Positions 1 to 8,398 of a stretch of 17,219 nt of DNA are shown here, one piece after another. Position 1 is the stretch's first letter. Every line of letters begins with the position of its first letter. Source of the DNA: Candidatus Competibacteraceae bacterium (GTDB taxonomy: Bacteria > Pseudomonadota > Gammaproteobacteria > Competibacterales > Competibacteraceae). The stretch lies in the NCBI GenBank assembly GCA_012032855.1, contig JAAUQA010000012.1, forward strand, positions 1 to 17,219, in the 5' to 3' direction. Below the pieces are notes generated by a model that was given only the letters and a program-made list of their open reading frames with translations, was not told the DNA's origin and ran no database searches. Position numbers and translations under genes: made by a program.

Positions 1-1
1 G

Positions 2-883
2 GCCGCGCCGCATATGGCTGGGGTAGTGGCGTTGATGCGCGCCGCTAATCCGAATTTAACCCCGCAAGCGATTGACACTCTATTGACCAGCGGAGCCATT
101 AGCGAGGATTTAGGCCCGATGGGTCGCGACGATCAATTCGGTCATGGTTTGATCAATGCCTATAAAGCCGTGCTGGAGGCGATTAATGCCGGTGACGGGA
201 CCCCGGTGGAGCCGGTACCGATTTTGGTGGTCAATCCGGTCGCGCTGAATTTCGGCACCACGTTGACCAGCCTACCTCTGACCGTGTCCAATGGCGGCGG
301 CGGGGCGTTGACTGTCAACAGTCCCAGCGAGGATTCAGGCGGTTGGTTGACTATCACGCCGACAGTGGATGCGAATGGTTTAGGCAGTTACGCCATTACC
401 GTGAACCGCGATGATTTGCCGCAAGGGACGTATACCGCCACCATCCGCTTTGTCTCCGACGCCGGTACGGTGCGGATACCGATCATTATGCAAGTCGCCG
501 ATGCGCTAACAGTGAACGATGTCGGGGTTTTATATGTCTTGCTGTTTGATCGCGCCGCTGAACGAACTATCACCAGCGTAGCGGCTACCCGTGAGGGTAA
601 TGGACGTTACGGTTATCGGTTCAGTGATGTACCTGTCGGCAGCTACGAAATCTTTGCCGGCACCGACGCCGACAACGATGGTTTGATCTGCGATGCCGGC
701 GAGGCGTGCGGGGCTTATCTGACCTTGGACGAACCGGTGAATCTGACTGTGGATACGGACCGCGACGGATTGGATTTCACCAGCGGCTTTGCCGATAATC
801 TGCCGACCATAAATACGGCTGATGCCGATGCCGAACGAAAATTACGCCGACCGGATCACGTCGATGGAGGATTGCCCCGATGA
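2..883 (+). CDS. Subtilisin-like (S8) serine protease, C-terminal part with BACON-like domain
   Basis: The 5' end lies outside the window. The first readable residues are AAPHMAGVVALM, which follow the catalytic Ser in the subtilase motif GTSMAAPH. The active-site Ser itself is therefore just off the left edge, with Asp and His further upstream. FGHGLINAYKAV closes the peptidase domain. About 100 residues then resemble a BACON/immunoglobulin-like beta domain (from ILVVNPVALNFGT to the IPIIMQV strand). The final segment contains DADNDGLICDAGE, which looks like an EF-hand-type calcium loop. The architecture implies a secreted protease. Its stop overlaps the next gene's start (ATGA at 880-883), so the two are translationally coupled. 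The protease family is clear from sequence; the BACON assignment is by pattern and less certain. Confidence 0.88.
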   Translation, partial: AAPHMAGVVALMRAANPNLTPQAIDTLLTSGAISEDLGPMGRDDQFGHGLINAYKAVLEAINAGDGTPVEPVPILVVNPVALNFGTTLTSLPLTVSNGGGGALTVNSPSEDSGGWLTITPTVDANGLGSYAITVNRDDLPQGTYTATIRFVSDAGTVRIPIIMQVADALTVNDVGVLYVLLFDRAAERTITSVAATREGNGRYGYRFSDVPVGSYEIFAGTDADNDGLICDAGEACGAYLTLDEPVNLTVDTDRDGLDFTSGFADNLPTINTADADAERKLRRPDHVDGGLPR

Positions 884-1376
884 CTTACCGTTGGTTGTTA
901 TTGACGGGATTATGGGTGCTGTGTAGCTGCGCCACGTCCAATGGAGACGAATCAGCGGTACAGTCCCTACAAGCCGAAGCGCTATACACCGATGTGTACT
1001 GCGGTAATGCGGCGATCCGCCCTGCGGTGACCTGGATTGCGACGCCGCAAAAACTCAACCGGTTATATGCCGGCTTTAGCAACCAGCGTGGATCCAATGC
1101 TCCCCCTCAAGTGGATTTTTCCACCTTCGGGGTGCTGTTTATCGCGATGGGGCAACAGCCTACAGCCGGTTATGGGCTGGATTTTGCTCAAGGCACTGTC
1201 AGCCTGATGCAAGAGACTTTGGACATTACCGTGAACTGGCAGGAACGCCGGGCGGTTATTTGTTAGCCCAAGTGGTGACTGCGCCCTGTTTATTGCTGAA
1301 GGTGCCGTTGGTGTCCTTTGAAAAATACCGGGTACTCGATCAGGCTGGGCAAGTTCGGTTAGTCGGCTCGCCTTAA
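880..1376 (+). CDS. PrcB-like lipoprotein (protease complex subunit family), frameshifted
   Basis: The N-terminus is a signal peptide ending in a lipobox-like LCSC (predicted lipidated Cys17), so the protein is probably a lipoprotein. The body (FGVLFIAMGQQPTAGYGLDF, then an ITVNW strand) matches what I know of the PrcB C-terminal family, named after the protease complex subunit of Treponema dentilisin. The frame opened at 880 stops at 1264-1266. The -1 frame from 1251 continues in family style (GGYLLAQVVTAPCLLLKVPL) to a stop at 1374-1376. One base appears to be missing at about 1246-1250. Repaired length is 165 aa. It overlaps the S8 protease gene by four bases, as expected for a protease partner. 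Its TAA interlocks with the stop of the convergent methyltransferase gene. The role in protease maturation or anchoring is inferred. Confidence 0.72.
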
Positions 1377-1901
1377 TCACGAAATTGGTGCTGCTGGAAT
1401 TTCCTGGTGATCTCATAGGCCGCGATGGAACATGCTGTAGCGACATTCATGGAAGAATTGACGCCAAGCATGGGGATATGAATTACCGCGTCGGAAGCAT
1501 CCAGCAAACGTTCACATACGCCTTGATTTTCCGACCCCAGGATCAGGCACATTTTTTCATCCTTTGACAGGGAAAACTTTTCTATATCAATGCTATTCGA
1601 GGTGATTTCCAAGCTAATGATTGTGTAGCCTGTCTGCTTTAATTTCGTTATTACGTTTAGAGCGTCTTTTCATAGTAATAAGGCACGTATTTTTCGGTCG
1701 ATCTTGAAGTTTTTTTAATCTTTAGGTTCGGGGGAACCACGGAGCTACCGGTTAAAAATATTTTTCGATGCCAAGCGCATCGGCGATTCTAAAAAAACTG
1801 CCGATGTTCATTGGCGCGTCTATATCGTTCGCCAGAAAACACACCGGATACTTTTTGGACGTTGGCCGGTGTGCGCTGTGATCTAACTGGAAATCACGCA
1901 T
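1373..1901 (-). CDS. TrmH/SpoU-family RNA 2'-O-methyltransferase, two frameshifts
   Basis: SpoU enzymes transfer methyl from S-adenosylmethionine to ribose 2'-OH of tRNA or rRNA through a knotted fold. Motif 1 is in the N-terminal piece (ANDIDAPMNIGSFFRIADALG). Motifs 2 and 3 are in the C-terminal piece (LILGSENQGV and IPMLGVNSSMNVATACSIAAYE). Three frames must be joined: ATG at 1901 to about 1767, then TGSSVVPPNLKIKK to about 1667, then DALNVITKLKQTGYTIISLE to the stop at 1373. Both joins fall in A-runs of the coding strand and need one added base. Repaired length is 176 aa, which fits small single-domain members such as TrmL-like proteins. It starts 30 bp after the antiporter gene on the same strand. 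No strong ribosome-binding site precedes ATG 1901. The exact RNA target cannot be told. Confidence 0.8.
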
Positions 1902-1931
1902 GGTTTATCGGAGATCAAACAGAGCCGTGGT

Positions 1932-3181
1932 TTAAGTCTCCTCAGAAGACATCGTCGCTTTGACCAACCGACCAATGGTCAAGCCCTGCACCAGGATCGA
2001 GAACAGCACCACCACATAGGTAATCGCCAAAATCACCTCCCGCTCCGGTCCCGAGGGTAAAGACAATGCCAGTGCAACCGAGATGCCGCCGCGTATGCCG
2101 CCCCAGGTCAGAATCTTGACCGCATGAGGGGAAAATTCAAGCTGAAAACGTTGCCGCATAATCCGAATAGGCAGGCCGACACAGACGAGACGCACCAGCA
2201 GAACGCTGGGTATAATCAAAACGGCGGCTAGCAAATAACGCCCCTCGAAGGTCAGGATGACGATCTCTAAGCCGATCAGCACGAACAGCACGGCATTCAA
2301 AATTTCATCAATCAATTCCCAGAACGTATCCAGGTGTTCACGAGTGGTTTCCGACATCGCCAAACTGCGCCCGTGATTGCCGATCATCAAACCCGCCACC
2401 ACCATGGCGATCGGCCCCGAGACATGCAGCTGAATAGCCAGTGCATAACCACCCAGCACCAAGGCCAGAGTGATCAGAATCTCCACGTCGTAGCGGTCGA
2501 TGCTTTTCAACATTTGATAGGCGATAAAGCCGATCACCAGCCCGAATACGATCCCGCCTAGGGCTTCCTCCACAAACAGCAGCAAGGCGCTGCCTACGGT
2601 CACCTCTTCGCCACCCAACACCAGGCTCAATAAAATAGTGAACACCACCACCGCGACCCCGTCGTTGAATAGGGACTCGCCGACGATTTTGATCTCCAGG
2701 CTTTGCGGGGCTTGGGCGGATTTGAGAATACCTAACACGGCAATCGGGTCGGTGGGGGAAATCAACGCGCCGAATACCAGGCAATACAAGAAAGAAATCG
2801 GTACGCCGAATAATCCATTGAGCACCAGCCAAGACACCGTGCCCACCAGCACCGTAGATGCAATCACGCCCACGGTAGCCAGAATCCCAATCGGCCATTT
2901 TTTGCTGGCCAAGGTCGCCAAATCGATGTGCAACGCACCGGCGAACAATAGCAGGGACAGCATCCCTTGCATTAAGACTTCATTGAAATCGATGGCGCCG
3001 ACAATGGCCTCGGCGCGCTGTTCAATGGGCGCGTAACCCAGCTCGCCCAGGCTGATTAGAATCAGCCCACTACCAGGGCGATGGTCATCACGCCGATGGT
3101 AGTGGGCAGTTTTATAAAGCGGTAATTGAGATAACTGAACAACGCGGTGAGCGTGATCAGTAGGGCGGCGATATCCAGCAT
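1932..3181 (-). CDS. CPA1-family Na+/H+ antiporter (NhaP-type), frameshifted near N-terminus
   Basis: A polytopic inner-membrane exchanger with about 12 hydrophobic segments. Family signatures include ISPTDPIAVLGILK, VGESLFNDGVAVVVF (the acidic ion-binding region) and WGGIRGGISVALALSLP. The true N-terminus is out of frame with the body. ATG at 3181 gives MLDIAALLITLTALFSYLNY and IKLPTTIGVMTIALVVG, which then hits a stop. One base missing at about 3065-3069 joins it to LILISLGELGYAP. Repaired length is 416 aa, normal for the family. An uninterrupted open frame reaching 3266 gives a hydrophilic, non-family N-terminus and is not the real start. It shares strand and theme with the upstream potassium channel, suggesting a cation or pH homeostasis cluster. 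Ion selectivity (Na+ or K+) is not resolvable here. Confidence 0.9.
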
Positions 3182-3262
3182 GATAAATGTCTCGGCGATG
3201 GCGGGAAGCAAGCTGGATAATAACCGCTAAAGCGTTTTTACTGAACAGCCATGCCGCGTTCG

Positions 3263-3448
3263 TCAATTCTGAACGCTTGCAGTGATCTCGTCGAAAGCTT
3301 CCCCAAGCTCATCGCACCATGCCGGTCTTGAGTCCGCAATCAGGCGCGAAACTGCGGGTTGGGAGATATACAGCATCTCGGCTGCGCGAGTGATTGTCTT
3401 GCTGATCATCACCGCGCGGAAAGCTTCGAGCTGACGCAGATTGAGCAT
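3263..3448 (-). pseudogene. LysR-type regulator remnant (helix-turn-helix only)
   Basis: MLNLRQLEAFRAVMISKTIT, RAAEMLYISQPAVSRLIAD is a textbook LysR N-terminal winged helix-turn-helix (about 40 residues). A full LysR protein has about 300 residues. Here, after IAD, only about 22 residues remain (ending FDEITASVQN), with no effector-binding domain. The tail could be the natural C-terminus brought next to the helix-turn-helix by an internal deletion; this is an inference. ATG 3448 lies four bases past the potassium-channel stop and I see no Shine-Dalgarno sequence. It is most likely a decayed gene. A functional mini-regulator is possible but unsupported. Confidence 0.72.
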
Positions 3449-3452
3449 GTGA

Positions 3453-5177
3453 TTAGTCGGAAGCTGAAAAAACCTGTGATCGGCGGCGCTCAAGCCAGCG
3501 AAATAAATAACTGCGCGGTTCTTCGGTGCCCGTTATTAAGTAATGCAAGGTGTAGGGATTATTTAGCGTTGCTTCCAAGAGGCGCTTAGCTTGGAGTGTG
3601 CCACAAAACAAAATATGATCACCCTGTTCGAGCAGCTGCCCGGTCTGCGGCAACATAACGGTTTGCTCTCTCCGAGCCAGCACCATCGGCACGCACCCCA
3701 AAAGCTGTTTTCGATCTGCGGGGCTGCGGCAAATGTCTCCCACTGTGACCGCATAGCCTCGTTCTTGCAGATGTGCCACAGCCATTGCGTCGGTCGGGGT
3801 GATTTCTGTAGTCCACAATTGCGGTTTACCCTTGCCGACCGCTTTCTTCAATCGATGAACCAGCGATTCCAGCACGATGACATGATGTTGGCGAAGGTGC
3901 TCTAAAAACGGGTGGATCAACGGGGCGATCAACATCAGCAGGATGCGCCGCGCCGTTACCAAACTGGGTTGCATGATCAGATGGGCATGGGCCGCGTTAA
4001 AGGCGATTTCATGTTCATGCCGATTCTGCCGCACAACCCGGAAAATGTCTTTATTCAGCGCCCGCGATCTGAGCAAAATGCTTAAGTTATTGGAATCGCT
4101 ATCGGTGCCCGCGACGATGCCCACGGCTTGTTCAATCCGTGCTTGGCGGAGGGCTTTATCCGTGGTATGGCCAATGATTTTTTGCTTGACGGTGTCCGCA
4201 TCTTCCATCTGCGGATCAATAACGATCAGCGGGATGTCGAGTTTGCGCAATTCCTCATGGAGGTGCTTTCCCATCCGCCCATAGCCACATAAGATCCAGA
4301 TGCCTCTAGGGAGTTGCGGGGGCTCATCCAGATCAACGTCGCGGGCACCGATAAGCCAGTCGGTCAGCACATTCAGCAAAGGAACATGGACAGCCGCACT
4401 CAATTGACACGCGAAGCTATCAAACGGATCGACGACTTCCACCGCTTCCAACATCGCCAGCTCTTCCTGATGGCGAGGGTCCGTGGAACGGCTCACGACA
4501 CGCACCGCAGGGTTTAGAAAACGCGCCATAACCGCAATCTTGAGATTGATATGCTCGTTATTAGTCAAAGCCACCACACCCCGACATAAGGGGTGCTTGA
4601 TGCCTGCATCCAACAAATGCCTGGGTACGCTGGCATCCGCACAGGTGCCTACCATAGTGACTTGATAATCCCGTAACCCCAACGCCTTGATACGATCCGG
4701 CTCGCTGTCGATGATCACCCCCACCCAACCTTCATCGCTCAGGCCCCTGGCCAGCAAGCTGCCCGTATCTCCGAAACCGCAGACGATAAAAAAAGGTTGA
4801 GCGATCCGCTTTACACTATTGGCGAAATTCCGTTCCGCCAGTGCTTGCCGGAAATGCGGATTTTGCACCAGTTGAATAATCGAACCCACGGCATAGAGCC
4901 AACCGATCACACCCATGAACAAACAGAAAATCGCCCATAGTCGCTGCAACTCGCTGAACGCCTCGGGAATTTCGCCGAACCCGGTGGTGGTGGTGGTGTA
5001 AGTTAGAAAATAAAAGGCATGGAACAGACTCATGCGCCCGCCAGCGGGACCACTGCCCGGCAGCAAGGCCATGACGGTGATGCCCACCGCGTAAATTACA
5101 ATCAGCAGTAACACCGGGCCGCGCATTTGTCGCAGCACAATCAATACCACCCGGTCCAGATCGACGGTTCTCGCCAT
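3453..5177 (-). CDS. Two-TM potassium channel with tandem RCK/TrkA-N domains
   Basis: A 574-residue ligand-gated K+ channel subunit of the inner membrane. TM1 is about residues 20-40. The pore helix and selectivity filter are at 55-70 (TTTTTGFGEIP). TM2 is about 82-103. Two Rossmann RCK domains follow: RCK1 from about 128 (VCGFGDTGS, glycines 134/136/139, acidic Asp157) and RCK2 from about 292 (LCGYGRMGK, glycines 298/300/303). A TrkA-C-like segment lies near 465-545 (QLLEQGDHILFCG). RCK domains bind nucleotides or cations and gate the pore. The filter reads TTTGFGE rather than the canonical TVGYGD, an accepted but less common variant. The gene lies 13 bp after the DUF6394 gene and four bases before the LysR remnant, so it is probably part of one transcript. 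Confidence 0.9.
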   Translation of the reverse strand: MARTVDLDRVVLIVLRQMRGPVLLLIVIYAVGITVMALLPGSGPAGGRMSLFHAFYFLTYTTTTTGFGEIPEAFSELQRLWAIFCLFMGVIGWLYAVGSIIQLVQNPHFRQALAERNFANSVKRIAQPFFIVCGFGDTGSLLARGLSDEGWVGVIIDSEPDRIKALGLRDYQVTMVGTCADASVPRHLLDAGIKHPLCRGVVALTNNEHINLKIAVMARFLNPAVRVVSRSTDPRHQEELAMLEAVEVVDPFDSFACQLSAAVHVPLLNVLTDWLIGARDVDLDEPPQLPRGIWILCGYGRMGKHLHEELRKLDIPLIVIDPQMEDADTVKQKIIGHTTDKALRQARIEQAVGIVAGTDSDSNNLSILLRSRALNKDIFRVVRQNRHEHEIAFNAAHAHLIMQPSLVTARRILLMLIAPLIHPFLEHLRQHHVIVLESLVHRLKKAVGKGKPQLWTTEITPTDAMAVAHLQERGYAVTVGDICRSPADRKQLLGCVPMVLARREQTVMLPQTGQLLEQGDHILFCGTLQAKRLLEATLNNPYTLHYLITGTEEPRSYLFRWLERRRSQVFSASD

Positions 5178-5190
5178 GAGAGAATTCCGT

Positions 5191-5574
5191 TTAACGGCGC
5201 AACATCAGCGTGTCCACCACCAACATCACCACCGATACGATGTTGGCTACCAATGCGCCGATCGCCAGCGACACCACATTAACCATCGTATCCGCATCGG
5301 GTCCGGTACCCGAGGCATCGGTGGCCATTTTCCAAACCAGGGCGGCGATAATCAAATGCAGATTTGCCACCAGACTGGTTGACAGCAATACGGCGCCAAT
5401 TTGAGTTCGATCACCCAGTTTCAGCCCGGTAGCAATCAGGTTAACGAGAATAGCCGCAAACAACACCCAGATACTGTGGTGTTTGTGGTTGGACATTTCA
5501 CCCACCACGAAATCGACATTGAGGGTCAACGCCAATACGATAAAAAAACCAAAAATGACTTTTTCCAGATTCAT
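5191..5574 (-). CDS. DUF6394-family small membrane protein
   Basis: A 127-residue protein with four predicted transmembrane segments (about residues 5-25, 35-52, 60-84 and 98-122). It ends with the short basic tail LMLRR. I recognise it as the DUF6394 type, which in proteobacteria tends to sit beside TrkA/RCK potassium channel genes; this rests on recall and should be confirmed by a domain search. ATG at 5574 is chosen because the first hydrophobic segment follows immediately. The stop is 13 bp before the channel start, so the two are almost certainly co-transcribed. An accessory role for the channel is plausible. No catalytic motif is visible. Confidence 0.72.
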   Translation of the reverse strand: MNLEKVIFGFFIVLALTLNVDFVVGEMSNHKHHSIWVLFAAILVNLIATGLKLGDRTQIGAVLLSTSLVANLHLIIAALVWKMATDASGTGPDADTMVNVVSLAIGALVANIVSVVMLVVDTLMLRR

Positions 5575-5608
5575 AGAGACTTCAGCGCAGAGAAGACCGA
5601 GACTTTCC

Positions 5609-5625
5609 GCCTGATGGTATCAGGC
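5609..5625. repeat. Short inverted repeat in divergent intergenic region
   Basis: GCCTGAT-GGT-ATCAGGC is a perfect 7-bp inverted repeat with a 3-nt spacer. It lies 35 bp upstream of the DUF6394 gene, in the 142-bp region shared with the divergent LssY-like gene. It could be an operator or a leader hairpin. It is short enough to be chance. Confidence 0.35.
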
Positions 5626-5702
5626 AACAGGATTGTGCTAATGATAGCTTGGACTTTTTACATTGCCGCTGTAAAAACTGCTCGGCTCTGCATGTGAGCC
5701 CG

Positions 5703-5708
5703 TATAAT
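5703..5708 (+). promoter_or_regulatory. Possible -10 box upstream of the LssY-like gene
   Basis: A perfect TATAAT lies nine bases before ATG 5717, with no convincing -35 at the proper distance. If real, the start point would fall almost on the start codon, giving a near-leaderless transcript. Coincidence is quite possible. Confidence 0.25.
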
Positions 5709-5716
5709 CCGCCATC

Positions 5717-7721
5717 ATGACCAAAGAACTTTACGATACGCTGACACAATGGGTCATTGCTCACCCGGGCTGGATGGTCGCATTGGTATTTCTCGTCGCG
5801 CTAGGGGAATCGCTGGCCATGGTCGGCTTGCTGGTGCCCGGCGCTGTCCTGATGTTCGGCTTCGGCGCACTGATTGCCCTGGGTTATTTGGATTTCTGGA
5901 CCGCTTGTGGTTGGGCGATGGCCGGGGCAGTGGTCGGGGACGGCGTCAGCTTTTGGTTGGGAAGAACGTTTCATCACCGTTTACGCGACCTCTGGCCATT
6001 TACCCGACATCCGGAAATGTTCGACCGGGGCATTGAGTTTTTTCAACGCCATGGGGGTAAAAGTGTGTTGCTGGGACGCTTTTTCGGACCGGTACGTCCA
6101 GTGATACCGATGATCGCGGGCATGCTGGATATGCCCTGGGGACGATTTCTCTTTGTTAATGTCAGTTCCGCGCTACTGTGGGCACCCGCATACCTGCTGC
6201 CGGGCATGGTGGTTGCTTTCTCCCTGGAACTGGCCGCTCAAATCGCCTGGCGTTTGGTCGTCCTGATCGTATTGTTCATCGTTCTATTATGGCTCACCGT
6301 TTGGCTGGTGCGCAGCGTGTTTCGGTTTCTCCAACCTCGCGTGCAGGATTGGCTGACCGCGTTTTCGACTTGGAGTCAAGACCGGTTGTTCATCGGCCCT
6401 ATCAGTAATGCGTTGCTGAGTCCGGCGGTAGGCTCGACCAGGGAGTTACGCAGCCTAGCAATGCTGGCCGCTCTGTTACTGGGCGGCGCAACCTTGTTCA
6501 GTCTGTTGCTGGCTGCCGCCGGGCAGGAGTTGCCGACGGCTTTGGATCGGAGTCTATATCATTTTTTGCAGGATTTACGCACGCCCTGGGCGGATGAGTG
6601 GATGGTCTACGTTACCGAACTGGGCGATAATCCGGTCAAAATCGCGCTGGCTGCGGCTGTATCGCTGTGGCTATACCGCGAACGCGCCTATTCGGCGGCC
6701 TGGCACTGGCTGGCCGCGTTGGGATTCGGCTTGGCGACCAATACTCTGTTCAAGGCGGTATTTCGGGTAGAGCGTCCGGTGGATGTCTATCAGGGCATCG
6801 CCGGTTATTCATTTCCCTCTAATCATGCAACTTCGGCCACTATCCTATTCGGGTTTCTAGCCGTGCTATTAGCCCGTGAGACCACACCGGAAAGGCGTTG
6901 GATACCCTATCTTGGGGCAGCACTGGTTGTGATCCCCATCGCCTTTTCCAGACTGTATCTGGGGGTGCATTGGCTCACCGACACCTTGGCCGGAATCAGT
7001 TTAGGCTTGGTCTGGGTCAGCGTGTTGGGGCTAGCCTATAATCGTCATCCGGGACGCCCATTGAACCGCTGGGGATTGGTGTTAATCAGTATTATCAGCC
7101 TAGCGGTTGCGGACCTGTTTTATGCCAAGCTCCATCACCAGGAAGATTTGCGCTTTTATCAGCCCCGCATCACGATGCAAACCATGACCAAGGAGGAGTG
7201 GTGGCAAGGCAATTGGCAAACATTTGCCCACCCACCGGTCCGACTGGTGGGGCAAAAGTCGACAGACAATAGCATTCCAGTGGGCCGACTCAATCGCCTC
7301 GATTGAGCGACGTTTACGCACCACCGGTTGGCAAACGCCACCGCCGCCCAGTCTGCCCAAAGCGGTGCAGTGGCTCAATCCACAGGTGAAACTGGTTGAC
7401 CTCTTGGTGCTCCCGCGATTACACCAAGGACGACCGGAAGAATTGGTGCTGGTTAAACCCGGCCCACAACCGGATACTCGCTGGGTATTGCGGTTCTGGG
7501 ATTCCGGAATTCGTTTGCAAAAAGACAATGGTCCCCTGTGGTTGGGCAGTTTGACCTTGCAAACGTTGGAACGACGGGCGGATTTACTATCCTTTCCCGT
7601 GGAAATTCCGTATCCGCAGGCACCGCTCACCTTGGTGGCGTCCGCGCTCACCGGCTTACGCCAGCAAATCGGCGTTATCCCTAATCAGCCCAACGTGGTT
7701 ACCCTCATCAGTCGCCACTAA
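5717..7721 (+). CDS. VTT (DedA)–PAP2–LssY_C three-domain membrane protein, frameshifted
   Basis: A polytopic inner-membrane protein. Residues 15-180 form a DedA/VTT domain with GRFFGPVRPVIPMIAGM, the conserved basic, proline-rich loop. Residues about 245-445 form a PAP2 phosphatase domain with KAVFRVERP (KX6RP, Lys346), PSNH (367-370; usually PSGH) and SRLYLGVHWLTD (catalytic His418, Asp422). The C-terminal part is an LssY_C domain (QWADSIASIERRLRTTGW). The first frame ends at 7306. The LssY_C frame takes over after about 7250-7257 and ends at 7721, consistent with one extra base in GGGGCAAAAG. Repaired length is 667 aa. PAP2 enzymes dephosphorylate lipid phosphates such as undecaprenyl or phosphatidyl phosphates, and DedA proteins move or flip lipids. 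The substrate here is unknown. Confidence 0.86.
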
Positions 7722-7771
7722 GCTTAATGAAAACCTATCCCGTTGCATTAATCCATTCGGAGAGATAAACC

Positions 7772-8317
7772 ATGTTGCTAGAGGCGTCTCGTTCCTGTGT
7801 ATTGGCCGTTGATCTTCAAGAACGACTCATGCCGGCCGTTCAGGATACTGGTGCGGTGATTGAGAACAGCATCTGGTTGATCAAAATCGCTAACCGCTTG
7901 GCCATACCCGTTCTGGCTTCTGAGCAATATCCTCAAGGATTGGGGCCGACCGTAGCGGCGCTCAAAACCGTGTTGCCGGATACCGCCACCATGAACAAAA
8001 TTCACTTTTCTTGCACTCATGAGCCGGCTTGTTGGGAGCGCATCAACGCGAGCGGGCGGGATCAGTTCGTGCTGCTGGGCGCGGAAGCGCACGTCTGCGT
8101 GCTGCAAACGGCGTTGGGGTTAATAGAACGCGGTAAAGCGGTTTATGTGGTCGCTGAGGGGGTAAGCTCGCGCCGCCATCAGGATAAGGAATTAGCCCTC
8201 GCGCGGATGCAAGCTGAGGGCGTGACGATTGTCAGTCGGGAAATGGTGGCTTTCGAGTGGCTGGGGCGGGCGGCCACTGAACAGTTTCGTGAGATCAGCC
8301 GAGTATTTTTGCGCTGA
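7772..8317 (+). CDS. Isochorismatase-family cysteine hydrolase
   Basis: A 181-residue cytosolic protein of the isochorismatase-like alpha/beta fold. The catalytic triad is visible: Asp14 (AVDLQERLM), Lys76 (MNKIHFSC) and Cys109 (GAEAHVCVLQT), with the cis-peptide loop before the Cys. Length fits the single-domain YcaC-like hydrolases. These act on amides, nicotinamide-like compounds or unknown substrates, so the family name does not imply siderophore synthesis. No isochorismate or siderophore genes are nearby. ATG 7772 has a good Shine-Dalgarno (GGAGAGA). It lies 50 bp after the LssY-like gene and may share its transcript. It converges on the ferritin-like gene across a palindrome. Confidence 0.88.
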   Translation: MLLEASRSCVLAVDLQERLMPAVQDTGAVIENSIWLIKIANRLAIPVLASEQYPQGLGPTVAALKTVLPDTATMNKIHFSCTHEPACWERINASGRDQFVLLGAEAHVCVLQTALGLIERGKAVYVVAEGVSSRRHQDKELALARMQAEGVTIVSREMVAFEWLGRAATEQFREISRVFLR

Positions 8318-8352
8318 CGACTTCAGCGTGATGCTGGTCGAACTGACGTCCG

Positions 8353-8398
8353 TGAACCGTTGTAGGGGCGAACCAATGTGTTCGCCCCTACAAGTTCA
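8353..8398. repeat. Palindromic intergenic element with GTAGGGGCGAA arms
   Basis: A perfect 13-bp inverted repeat, TTGTAGGGGCGAA (8360-8372) and TTCGCCCCTACAA (8381-8393), flanks the 8-nt loop CCAATGTG. An outer TGAAC/GTTCA pair extends it, with a 2-nt bulge on the left. It lies between two convergent genes, and its right edge includes the stop codon of the ferritin-like gene. There is no T-run on either side, so it is not a classic intrinsic terminator. Arms of this GTAGGGGCGAA type are, from memory, dispersed in many copies in various bacterial genomes. A REP/MITE-like repeat is therefore the better reading. It could still halt or stabilise transcripts from both sides. Confidence 0.75.

Noticed and set aside
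2338..2898. A 186-codon minus-strand open frame within the antiporter gene.
   Set aside because: It is out of frame with the NhaP-type protein, Arg/Gly-rich and shows no family motif: a shadow frame.
3182..3266. N-terminal extension of the antiporter to ATG 3266.
   Set aside because: The extension is hydrophilic and unlike CPA1 proteins; the proper N-terminus is in the neighbouring frame from ATG 3181.
7100..7651. A 183-codon minus-strand open frame opposite the LssY_C region.
   Set aside because: The plus strand here encodes conserved LssY_C sequence; the antisense product has no recognisable features.
8311..8329. Hairpin CGCTGA-CGACT-TCAGCG at the isochorismatase stop as a terminator.
   Set aside because: The stem is only six bases and the T-run lies before, not after, the stem on the plus strand.
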